Below, piece after piece: positions 23,031 through 33,775 of a stretch of DNA of 64,000 nt. The notes under the pieces were generated by a model. The model was not told the DNA's origin. It was given only the letters and a program-made list of their open reading frames with translations, and did not search any database. Location of the stretch: positions 30,197,213 through 30,261,212 of the forward strand of contig OX467084.1 of assembly GCA_950106755.1 (NCBI GenBank), read 5' to 3'. Within the stretch, counting starts at the first letter, position 1; every line of letters begins with the position of its first letter. Both the position numbers and the translations under genes were made by a program. This DNA comes from Climacium dendroides. Lineage: Eukaryota; Streptophyta; Bryopsida; Hypnales; Climaciaceae.

Positions 23031-24286
23031 GGGCTTACAAACCAAATGAATAAAAACTTACACCATATATGGTGCAATGGATAAGGACTCTTCATTACAA
23101 GTAAGGAGTGTAAAACAATTTTTTTTTCAATTATTCCAAGTAATGCAAAAAATGATCTTCATTGGAGTAATAAAGCTATTTACATTCATGAAAATGAATG
23201 AAAACTACAATGTATGGATGAAAATCCATATATTCATCCAAAAAATATACATTCATCATAAATAGAGCTATCCTACTCCAAGGGGTGAGAAAAATTTCTA
23301 CATTCTTTCAAAATTTGAGTAAATTAACCGCCCTCAAGGATTGAGCTACAAACAAAAGCCTGTTTGAGCAATGAATTAGAGGTTACCCTTAGAGAAGCAA
23401 CATAGTTTTTTTTATTATAATCTTATCCCATGTGGACACTTTATCCTCACTATTAGGATAACTCGAACACAATTAGGTTCTTAGTGTTTTGTCATAAAAA
23501 TTTGGCTTACTATGTGTCAAAATGTGCCATCCAATTGTGCCTTCAAAGCAATGAATAGTTTGTTGTTTATACCTAATATTGCTTTATCTAAATGCAATGC
23601 TAAATCAAATCAATTGAAAATTAGTAGAAAGGACGGTTTTAGCTACAACAACCAAAACTAAAGATCGTAAGGAGTTAATCAAGCACAAAGGTTGAATGTT
23701 CTAAGTTGGAGGGATTACTTTGCCCTTCCAAAATGATGAAGATCACCAAGTTTAGTTGTTGAAATGAGCTCTAAATTTCATCCATTGTTCTCTCCTATTT
23801 TAACCATCAAAATTCACTTTGAATTTTTGGATTATTTTTTTATTAGTATTCTTCTACCTAATTTCCAATTTTTACTTAATTTGGTCAAAGATGGTGGACT
23901 TTCATCCAAAATTGGTCCCAATTTAATCAAATTTTCACATCACAAAGTTCCCCTATCATGAAATGTCAATGTTAATCACATGATTCTTGTCGTGTACAAC
24001 TTTCATGTTACATTCATTCATTTGAAAATGTTTTTACAATACAATATTGTCAATCATGATTACAGGGTGGTATAGGCTAATATTTGAATTTAAAGTGTTG
24101 AAGTTGCACAATAACTATGCATGACTAAAAATGTACGACTTGAATGGTTTAGCAATGGGTGACTTACTTCGTGCATCATTAGTGTTTATTTAAGACATAC
24201 AAAGTTAGTGTAATAATCACACAACATCATGTCCATGCATAGTTATTGCACTAAAATAAATTGTTTTATCTTTCACAATTTCAATA
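23031..24286. other. AT-rich intergenic DNA, no gene
   Basis: No gene or defined repeat recognised. The 62- and 65-codon frames at 23077 and 23764 have no motif and chance-like composition. Confidence 0.5.
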
Positions 24287-24306
24287 CTAAGTCAATTAAA
24301 AAGCAG

Positions 24307-24694
24307 GAATTGTGTTCAAAGTAGAAATTTAAACCTCATTTAGGCATAGTAGAATAAATTTTTTCAAATAACTTTGAGCTAAGAAAAGGTGTCAAATCAA
24401 GTTAAATTTTACTTTCAAAAATTTGTTTGTGATTTTAAAACTCTTGTCAAAAGTTATGGACAAAAATCAAAGAGGGTTAGTAAAGAACATTTTATTTGAC
24501 ATTTTCAAACATCCTTTTTTAATTTTGTCCATAACTTTTGATAGGAGTTTTAAAATCACAAATGGATTTTTAGAGATGAAAGTTAATTTGATTTGACAAC
24601 TTTTTCCAATTTAATACATTTTGAAAAAAGATATTATACTATGCTTGAGACTATGCCAAACTAAGGTCTAAATCTCTACTTTGAATAAAGTTCC
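24307..24694. mobile_element. Family A foldback element, most complete copy (~388 bp)
   Basis: Nearly the whole element is an inverted repeat. The left half reads 'GGAATTGTGTTCAAAGTAGA', then 'AGGCATAGTAGAATAA', then 'CAAAAGTTATGGACAAAA'. The right half gives the complement of each block in reverse order, with the far end at 24691-24694. The arms are roughly 160 bp with moderate divergence and a short centre. This is a MITE-like structure without coding capacity. No clear target duplication is visible, so the superfamily is not assigned. Confidence 0.65.
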
Positions 24695-24702
24695 TAAGTT
24701 CA

Positions 24703-24821
24703 TCACAAAGTTTAGATCCTATGGTTTGTCAATAGTTATCATGTGGTTATCATTGTTTCATGGGTTTTACAAATAAATCACATGATAATTGTTGACAAAC
24801 CATAGGGTCTAAACTTTGTGA
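24703..24821. mobile_element. Small foldback MITE (119 bp)
   Basis: TCACAAAGTTTAGATCCTAT at 24703 pairs with its complement ending 24821; the arms are about 43 bp with three or four mismatches around a 33-bp loop. A half copy of the right arm ('GGGTCTAAACTTTGTGA') is at 25455-25472. It abuts the right end of a family A copy. No sure target duplication was found. Confidence 0.65.
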
Positions 24822-26547
24822 AATTTTCATCAAGTTGACAATGAATGAGCACTAGTCAAGCTCTCATCTTCAAGTTATCCCATATTGTTTGAGTGTTCAT
24901 TGAATAGATTTCAATATAAAAAACCCCTCTCCACCCTTCATTTTTCACCAAGTGCCTATGAAGTGATATTTTCACTATGTCATTAATTTTTTTAGTGGCC
25001 TATTGATGGATGTATATGAAGCTAAAATTTGGAGGCTATTAAAATGAATATTAATCAGATGTTAACAAACAAAATGCAAAAAATATAGTTGAGAAAAAAG
25101 TTATTGTTAATTAAAATGGTTATCAACAATTTAACATTGACAAAGCTTTTTCGAACATTGATACCATTTAATAAGCATTATTGTAATACAAATAGTAATG
25201 ACATTATTGTCATGGATTTTTCATGTACTTCAATGCACATAAAATGCATGACAAAAATAACAAATTTTCATGTATAATTAGTGTCTTTTGCACACTTGTG
25301 ATTAATGTATAGAAGTCACATAATTAACACCAATTATAAAGTAGCGCAAATTTTTTGCAGAAATCATGTGCATCATAACAACGTGATAAATTGTAAATTA
25401 ATGTGCGCACCCATGAAAAAATAATAACCACACAATAATCATTGGAAATCCGTTGGGTCTAAACTTTGTGATGCATCCAACTCTATGTTGTTTGTTATAA
25501 GGTTATTTTTCAAGTATAAAATAGTTTTGGATACCTTGAAGTATTTTGTACATGATTCTATATCTAATTTGTTATTTGATTATCTATTACTTTGATGGTA
25601 AATTCCTAATTATTTCATACTATTGCTTTGGACCATTGATTCTCTTTGCTATTTTTAAATTTGAGTAGTTTTTGTCTTAAAAATCCTAATTTTGAAAGTT
25701 TAAACACTTATACTTTTGACCTTCTCAATAAAAGTTATCAATGGATGTAATTTGACCATTAGTTAGTGTTTCAAATTTCATCCATCAATTTTCTTTTACT
25801 TTTATTTTCTAAATTATTTTTTATTTTTATTTTATTTTTATTTTTTAGATTCTAATATTCTTTTATAGATTTTTTGGATGGTTTTTTAATTTTTAAATTA
25901 TTTTTACTATGATTTTCATCCAAAATATAACTTTTGGATTTTTTAATCTATTTTTTAATTTTTAACACTTTTTTGGAAAGCTACTAACTTTACTATTGAA
26001 TTCAAAGTTTGGTTTTCTAATTGTCATAATTGTTTGAATCTAAACTCTAACTTCTAATATTATTGTCTAATTCTAATTCAATTCCTTTTGCAAAAAATAA
26101 AGCAATTGGAGAAAAGAAATCACAAACTTACTTCAAACTCAACCAATTCAATTATACCATCCTCATTCACCATGATCATCATGTTGTTGTAAGCCCCTTC
26201 CATTTCCATCATGTGTTTTTCGTATTCAAGTTGATACTTCACAGACTAGTTAAAAAATTGTAATCTTTTCTTTTGTGACTCCAAAGCCTTTTTTTCTTTT
26301 TCTTCTACCTCTTTCTAATATTCTATTTCTTTTTAAGATATTTTTTGTCAATCAAATCCTATCAAATATAACTTCTAAATACTTTGCTAATTTGTTTGGG
26401 AATCAAACAAATTGTAGTTTACCTTCTTCTACCTAACAACTAAATTTAGAACCTCAAGAAGTCAACTATTCCTTTGTTTTGTTTTTCTCCTTTATCTTAT
26501 AATTGGAAGTCTACACTTAATTAATGGAGTCAATGATTCTCTAATGG
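24822..26547. other. AT-rich intergenic DNA, companion module at 24848-24990
   Basis: 24848-24990 is the third copy of the module that follows family A ('TTCAAGTTATCCCATA', 'TTTCAATATAAAAAACCCC'). The rest is AT-rich with T-rich blocks (25800-25980) and no recognisable gene. Confidence 0.5.
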
Positions 26548-26704
26548 CATTATAAGAAATTTGTGTTTTATATGACATTTTCATGATTTTAGGAGATGTT
26601 ATTATTGACATAAAAACACACGTTGTTTTATTGAACGTTCACTAAAATCTGTCTCCTAAAATCATGAAAATGACACATAAAACACAGGATTATTATTAAT
26701 AGTG
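26548..26704. mobile_element. Decayed CACTA-type MITE (157 bp), target duplication TGG
   Basis: Left end CATTATAAGAAATTTGTG and right end complement CACTATTAATAATAATCCTG flank arms sharing 'CATTTTCATGATTTTAGGAG' in inverted orientation. TGG directly flanks both ends (26545-26547 and 26705-26707). The left terminus looks like a CACTACAAGAAAT end after two transitions. The superfamily call rests on the 3-bp duplication and terminal similarity. Confidence 0.75.
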
Positions 26705-26900
26705 TGGGTGACTCTCCTCAATTTTACATTGCTTTGGCATTGCCATTGCCATTATTTTTGTGTTGGATTTGAGGTTTAGTATATTAGAAATGACTTCAGA
26801 GCTTCCACGGATGAGAATTTGCAACTCCAAGCTTAGCATAGCATGCAATTGGCCTCAATTTTCAATCAGCACTTGTTAATTGCAATTGTAGCCTCTTGAT

Positions 26901-27085
26901 CTCTTGGTATTTGAAAATTCAAACCTTAGTCAACTCTTGTATTTGAAATTCAAACCTTGTCACACCTGATAATTGAAACCCAACTCTCAATCTATTCTTT
27001 GTATTTGGAATTCTAACCTCAGTCACTCTAAGTATTTGAGGTCTCACTCAGGTTTTTGAAAATCCAACCTCTTAGTCTATCTCTG
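26901..27085 (+). repeat. Degenerate minisatellite, about five units of 33-44 bp
   Basis: Units of the form 'CTCTTGGTATTTGAAAATTC' + 'AAACCTTAGTCAA' recur with substitutions and small indels at about 26901, 26934, 26970, 27000 and 27035. It is noncoding. Confidence 0.6.
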
Positions 27086-28850
27086 GGATAATCAAAGAAA
27101 TTGGAAACAAAATTCAGGGCCTTGGGAAAGTTACCAGAGTTTTAGAAACAAAATCAAGGCCTGCAGAGCCAAATCAGATGTATGGTATGTGAGGCAATCT
27201 CACTACCTTCCACAAAATTTAGCAGCCTGCCTTGGAGAATTTAGCTACTCACTTTGGGTGAGACTAGTCTTGACCAAATTTTGGATTTTTTCTATAAACT
27301 GAAACAATTTTTTGGGTTATCCTTCTAGGGCACCACCCAAACAAACCAAACAAGGAGTATTAAAAAATTAGTCTTGAGAGCGAAGCTTCACCATACAGGA
27401 CTTAATCCTAAAATGAAGACTTTCAACTTAAACAAAGGGCAATAACTTTGCTATATGGGGGGAATTTAAAATCTTAAAACACAAAATAACTACTAAAGCA
27501 ATAACTTCATTGTATTGGAGGTATTACCCTCAAATTCTTGTAGTGTAGTTTACAACTCATTTTTGGGGTTTGGTTTGGGTATGGACTAGAAATTCGGTTA
27601 ACCAAAGTGATTCTTACCTACTTTGAAAAGAGAAATTCAAAGAATTCAAGGAAAAGACAAGTGTCCCATTCTTGTTTTTCTTACATGTACCACTCTCATT
27701 TTACATACCACTGTGCATTGCAAGCTCCACTAAACTTTGAAAAACACTAGGAATGTTGTAAAATTTTATATATACATTCTCAACTTTCTTATCTTTCACT
27801 AAACACAAAAGGCATAATTTTGAAATATTCTCACAAAGATGTGCTCTTTAAAGTGTCTTGCCATGTATTTCCATTGACACTAATAAAACTTTAAACTTAA
27901 AAATATCTCTTAAACTCTAAGGTCAAATAATTTGAATTTTTTTAGGTGCTTAATCTCAATGCAACCTATGGTTTACATTCTATCCAATCTCAATAAAAAA
28001 AAATGAGCAAAAAAATTGCTCAAGTTCTTAACAATTTTGGCCTGTTTTGAAAGTATACACCTCTTGGGGCTTTGGAGATTAAAAGAGCACCTTCTTAGCT
28101 TTTCTAAGTTTCCTAATGCTTATTTTGTATATTACCTTTCAAATGAGGGGGAAAGAATTTTTAATATTAAAATCAAAATTTCATGTAGTAGAAAGTTACA
28201 ATCAAAATTGGCAAAGAAAACTAGGTTTCCAATTAATCCAAGGCACATTTTGAGCAAAAATTGTGAAAAATTGTCACATATTAGGGCAATGAGAAAAAAT
28301 TTCCAAAATTCAACCATACAAATTCGTGCTAGATTACTATGGGAACATAAAGAAAATATTTAAGAAAGTTTGGCATCATTGATTGATAGATTGTAAGGTT
28401 TGAAGTTTGAAGAATTTGGGGGGGGACCTTGGTCAATTAGGCCAATAAACTTTGACTCCTTTCATAGTGAAATTTTTACACTACATAAGATTATTTTTTT
28501 ACATTTGCATCTTGTATCATGTAAGTTATATGCTTGCCAACTTTCAGAATTATAGGAGGAGTTTGCCCAAAGCTGTCCAAAAAATATAAGATACTACAAC
28601 TTTTGATCCAAACACTTGATTAGAAAAAACATGTATGTTCCTTCTAATAGAATACATGTATACCCCTTGTATTAAAAAAAATTACAAACATGCAACCCAA
28701 GTTGACTTCCTACGTCACTACCCAAGATCTTTTTGTGTGCGTTGAATGGTCACTTGGTCCGTTCCTTGAGGGGTTCCTCCACTCTAGTAGTATTAATGAA
28801 ATGAAATCCATGCAAACCCCGCTATTTCCCTACGTATTTTTTTTCACTAG
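27086..28850. other. AT-rich intergenic DNA, no gene
   Basis: The longest frame (115 codons, 28016-28363) has low-complexity composition and no motif. Nothing else was recognised. Confidence 0.5.
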
Positions 28851-28859
28851 ACTAGACTA

Positions 28860-29300
28860 GGCTATGATTTTGTCCTAGGCTTCCCCCCCAGCTACGTGAC
28901 AAGTTTTCCCACCCTTCCATGTTTCCACCCCACCCCACCCCCGCAGGCAGTGGCGTAATAAGCCAGCCCGGCCAGTTGCCCACTACCAGAAGCAGGTGGG
29001 CCGGTGGGCCACATGGCAGAGAGGAGCCTGGACTCGAAAACCGCAACGGAACTGAATCGTTCCGTTCAGTTCGCAACCACGTCCATAAAGCATCCACCAC
29101 CTGGTGGGCCCACCCACGGGCCCACCGAAGCCCACTGAAGCCGCTGCCTGGGAGAAAAACGGAACGGAAGCACTGGCCTGGCCTAGTAAGAGAGAAAAAA
29201 AACAGAAGAAGAAAAAGAAATGCCCTGGGACCCAGGTAAATAATGAGAAGTAGATGGCATCCCGGCCCACCCACTCGGGCAGGGCCAGCCAGGGGGCCAG
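28860..29300. other. GC-rich island, no confident gene
   Basis: The GC content rises sharply for about 440 bp. There are overlapping frames on both strands (140 and 131 codons minus, 106 plus), the pattern expected of any GC-rich stretch. CCCACC/GGTGGG and GGGCCC type words are frequent. It may be a promoter or first-exon region, or a relic of a GC-rich gene. Confidence 0.35.
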
Positions 29301-29644
29301 GGGAGGAAAAAATTGCTCCCTATTGTGTGCAGCGTTGATTTTGCATTCCTTCACTAAGGTCACTACACTTAAAATCACACAAATAAGCTTTGCGGCATGA
29401 TCAATGTGTTGTAGAAAATGAACAACAGTTTTTACACATTGGTGAAAGACTAAGAATCAAAATGCAAGTGGTTCCATACTTTTTTGAACACATTGTGAAT
29501 TAATTACAAATTTTCAAAGATGCAAGGTGTAGGGTGCTAAAAGTGTCATGTAGGTGATGTCAAAATGAATTTGATGCACATGATGAATGACAATAGAGAA
29601 GAAGTTAAAGCAACAAAAGTGTATAAAAAATTATCTACTTCTAA

Positions 29645-29952
29645 GAGCATCACCACCCGTCTTGCAAAATGGGGGGGCCATCCATTTTGCAAGCCTAGTT
29701 GAACATCTTCGCCCCACTCATGACCTCTTAAAGAGGTTGAGGTTGAGCTTGAGGTAAAATCATTGGTGTGGGGCAATACGGAGTATTGTGGCAAATTTGT
29801 CTTTTGTGGTTTTGCAAGCCCAAACTTGGCCTCCAAAATGACCCCCATTTGCAAGCCAAGGGTGATTTGCAAGTCCGGCCTCCACGCAAGTCATCTGTTT
29901 GGGAGGCCATTCTTAACAAGTCATCCATTTTGGAGGACAGGTGGCTATGCTT
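29645..29952. mobile_element. PIF/Harbinger-like MITE (308 bp), target site TAA
   Basis: It starts GAGCATCACCACCCG and ends ...GGTGGCTATGCTT, with TAA on both sides (29642-29644 and 29953-29955). The interior repeats 'CCATTTTGCAAG' / 'CCATTTTGGAGG' words in both orientations. Two relatives lie at 43064 and 44510. The 3-bp TTA/TAA duplication and GAGCAT end are typical of PIF/Harbinger-derived MITEs. Short frames inside are repeat artefacts. Confidence 0.65.
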
Positions 29953-29955
29953 TAA

Positions 29956-31874
29956 GGTTGCCACCTCTATAGTACTATTAATAGAGCTGCACACTACTTG
30001 AAATTCACCTTCCATTTATCCTTGTCATGTGCTTCATTTTCAATATCCTCTCTGTTCAATTTTCATTAAAAAAAAATAGGGGTCGAATTTCAAGAATGGT
30101 CCATTTTAGGTGTAGTTACCTTAATGGCACCTCACCTCCCTAATTTGGGCTAGGGTAAATTGACTAGAAAAAATGTCAAAGATCAATTAATCAAGCTCAA
30201 CATGGGGGGGCCTTTTTTTACGTGCACCCTTGGAATGACTTGGAGGGGGCCGAGCAAGGTGTCCAGTTCACCGGAACCCTAATTTGAGGCCTGTGATTCC
30301 TGATACGAATTCCAAGTTTCCAAGTTTTACCATGCGGGCACATACCGAAATTCCAGTGTTTTCCCCAGGGGTAAACCGCTGGGTAAGCTGCTCCCCCTGG
30401 GCCCTGGCCCTGGGCTAGCTGTGTTCCGTTTCCAAGGGATAAGTCAAACCCCTTGCTGCCCTTGCCCTGCCCTGCCCGTAACGACAAGCAGTAACAAAGG
30501 TGCTACAGGCCGGATGTTGGTGTTTTGTGGCGACCAACGCTTGCAAGACATGGCCCCCACCCGCCCGGCCCCGCCCGGCAGTCCCCTCGGGAGTCCTCTG
30601 AATACGCTCCTCCACAGGCGGGCTGTCTGGCAAATCAAAAATGACTCACCCGAGGGCCCGGCCCCTCCCCAGGGTGGATAAAATTATGGGGCGAGTGAGC
30701 TGGCAACCCCCCTCCCACGTCACGCAAAGCGGCTGGGGACGTGGAAAAAAACAAAGGCAGGAAACCCACTCCAATCGGAGGCCAGGGGGCAGTGCCAGGC
30801 AGGCAGCCAGCCAGGCAGCAGACAAGGAGCAGTTGGGGGAAAGTAACTTCACTTAATAATATTAACTGATGAAGGGAAGGCCACAGAAAGCACCTAAATG
30901 GGACACTTATTCAAGGTTACTTGCAGATGTCGAGGGTAGGGTACGTGTAGAATAAAAAGGTGTGCGCTGGGTAGGAAATAGTATTTTTTTGAGCTTGCAT
31001 GAATATCATACAAATTTGTGAAAAGAAGTGCATAGATGGATAGTAGAAAGTGGACATGAAAACATCCAAAAGCAACAAACCCTAAGCTTGTATCACACTC
31101 ATTTTATTGGCCAATGCAAAACCCGCACCCATCACTATGACACATTCATGAAAACTCACTTGTTAGCATTAGGTCCAGCTACTATTCATGGCTTATTCTA
31201 GATGTTGACAACCGACTCCTATTACATTTGGGTGCATGTACGTCAAGGTAGAAGCACCAATAGTAGATCGTTTAAGCAATTTTGGAGTTGATGGTGAGGA
31301 GTAAGAGGTGGTGGAAAATTTTTCCATGTAGAAAGATAGGAAATATGGGGATGCTTAATTTTTTAGAATTTTATTCCGAAAGCTGAAGTTACTATGAATT
31401 TTAGTAGCCAAAAGTATTGTTGATCCATAGTCAATGTTGGAAGTAGAACACCCTACATGTTGGATGTTGGGCATGGTTGACAATTGGTGCTTCTACCTTA
31501 GTGCTACAACAGAGCCTTTCAAGGAAGGGTGAGAATTTTATTGTTCCCTAACTCTTATCACGGATGTCAAAATAATTTGACCCCTCTTCTGGGCCGTCAA
31601 TTTTGCATTTAGTACCCTCTGCACACAAATAGGGGTCTAAGATTCCAAATAAGAATTCAAAATTTCAAAACAATAATGTTTTTCTTTTTGTTTTTTGTTT
31701 TTTGTTTTGCGCAGATTGAAAAATCAATTGCACTGGTAAATTTGTTGTTGCATTTTCCCCGAGGTAAAAATTTGGACCCAAATTTTCACCCTTCCTAAAA
31801 AATCCCGTAGCCGTAGTGTAATGACTAATGAGGGTGAATAGAGAGTCGTAATCCTTCATTTTGTTCTCACCATT
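29956..31874. other. Intergenic DNA with GC-rich segment 30230-30860
   Basis: 30230-30860 is strongly GC-rich with short direct repeats such as CCTGGGCCCTGGCCCTGGG and GCAGGCAGCCAGCCAGGCAG. A TATA-like 'GGATAAAATTATGG' (30677) is followed by 'CCACGTCACG'. This could be a promoter, but no downstream gene is recognisable. 30861-31874 is AT-rich without a gene. Confidence 0.35.
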
Positions 31875-31929
31875 TTGTTCATTTTTTCATTTTTCATTTT
31901 TAATCTTTTTTCACTTCCACTCCGGATGT

Positions 31930-33775
31930 TTTTTGTCAGGTCTTGCCTGCGCAGTGGGGCACTCATGCCTCCCTATCCAAACGCTCCACCCAAGCATACG
32001 CAGCTCACTATGCTAGATTTCCGTGCACATATCCCCAACAGTTCCCCCAACAGCATTCAAGAGGGCCCCCAGCCTCCATTCGACTTCCGAGAAAGAGGGG
32101 TCCATACAAAGGCCACTGGGGGAGTTTGGGGCAGCCCTTTCTTCACGGGGCTCCACGCTCCAGATGGTCTGGGACGGATCTGGGGGTATTCAATCACTTA
32201 TTATTAATATTAGTAATAGTAATATTAAACAACGCCTCCCACCTCCAGCAACAGAATCTCAACCCTTGCTAGCTCAACATACATGTTGCACAGCACGCGA
32301 AGCTCACCAATTACTCAACGCCCAGGAATTTCCCTCTTTATGGTATCACTTTTCTGGAGGGGCAACTTGGGCCTTTTCCAAGTGGTTCATGTCCCCTCAG
32401 CGTTTTTATCTCTCTTCAAGCGGAACCCCGACGGACTGGTTCACACGGCCAACCACCTATTTCAACAAATCCAAAAAAAAAAAATGCACAGCATCGAGAG
32501 AACGAACACTAGAACGACAATTCTCCTCTTGGAGAGTTTAACGACTCCAGACTCTACATTACACTGAAGTTACTGGAACCATGTAAATCCGTAGCAATGA
32601 ACCATGCATGCATTCTGCACTGATCGCTACCCTAACAGAACCACTCACTCTTGATGCTCAAATTCCATAGTACATTCACCGATGAGAAACCCTCAAATTT
32701 ACCAGAGGCAGGAGAGTTTGTGAACATTCTGATAGTGTGTGACTATCAGAAGCCAAGTTGGGTAGTGTTTGATGGTGCGAGACAGAGTGTGAACTCGAAC
32801 TCTCCATTGCGAGTCTGCACTGGTGTAGCAATATCTCCGTCCCCTCCCTGGCCACTTTAGAATTGTTCTTTCGACCTTTCCATGATCGTACACGGGTGTA
32901 TTCTCGTGACTTTAATTTTTTTCTCAATTCTGTGACCAAAATCGAAGAAGAAGAAGAAGACTACCGGTCCTCCAACCATTGTCGTGAAGAGTATATACAA
33001 TATTGGAGACAGGGAGTTCGCAGATGGCAAATGTTACCTTCAATGCCTTCTTTCAAACATAGACGGCATGGCACGAATTTGTATCCAGTAATAACCAAGT
33101 TAGTTAGCACGCACTTCCAGCCGAATGTTGAAGCTTTCAGGGCTCCACGTTAGGACTTCTGAACGCCGGTGTGGCACATCTGTGTGGCCCAACTCGGTGG
33201 GCTTTTATGTAGTCGTCTAGTCTAAGCTTCGTCCGGTTGAGATTCGGAATTTTCAATGCTGCAGAGCAGGGGCAACGCTGGAGGAGAGGATCTCTGGAGG
33301 CTTGCTGGAGGACGGATCTCCTCTGGTCACCATGCTTGCAGCTTTGAACTGTTTCAAGCTGCTGCTGCTGCTGCTGCTGCCGCTGCAGCATTGGTTGGGG
33401 AATTTGAACCACCACCTTCTGGATGTCCCCATTAAATTCAAATATCTGCAGCCCACTTCGTGACTTCTGGACGGATGGGCATCGATTCTTCCGAGCATCT
33501 TGCTGGACTTGGCCATGTGCGACAATTCAGTTCCTCGCACTGTGCCTGTCCTGCCCGCCTGCCTGCCTACCCTGCCAGACTGACACTCTGGCCGGGGGCT
33601 GCCTGGCTTGATTCAGCTCCCTTCATCCTTTTCTTTACGATTGTTATTAAAACAGGCTCTGCAATCCAATTCCCTCCTTTCTTTTCTTTTTTTCTTTTTT
33701 TGACCATCAAATGCTCTTTCCTTTTCCCAACTAACTTAAGCCTACGTGAGTGGTGGCCCATGAATGAAGCATGAC
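31930..33775 (+). other. Exon-like GC-richer island, possible decayed or unrecognised gene
   Basis: A pyrimidine-rich tract ending TTTTTTGTCAG (31938) is followed by a 270-bp GC-richer open stretch, as at a 3' splice site. At 33258 a plus frame reads a 59-residue peptide with a ten-alanine run encoded by CTG/GCT repeats (33358-33385), stops once at TAA (about 33434), and stays open for another 100 codons. Near 32945-33090 a plus frame reads a Lys-rich start followed by 'SIYNIGDREFADGKCYL'. None matches a family I recognise, and minus-strand frames compete (33137-33540). It could be an unknown gene, a pseudogene or transcribed noncoding DNA. Confidence 0.25.

Noticed and set aside
28852..29378. 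Two minus frames of 131-140 codons in the GC-rich island
   Set aside because: Frames of similar length exist on the other strand and no conserved motif was found.
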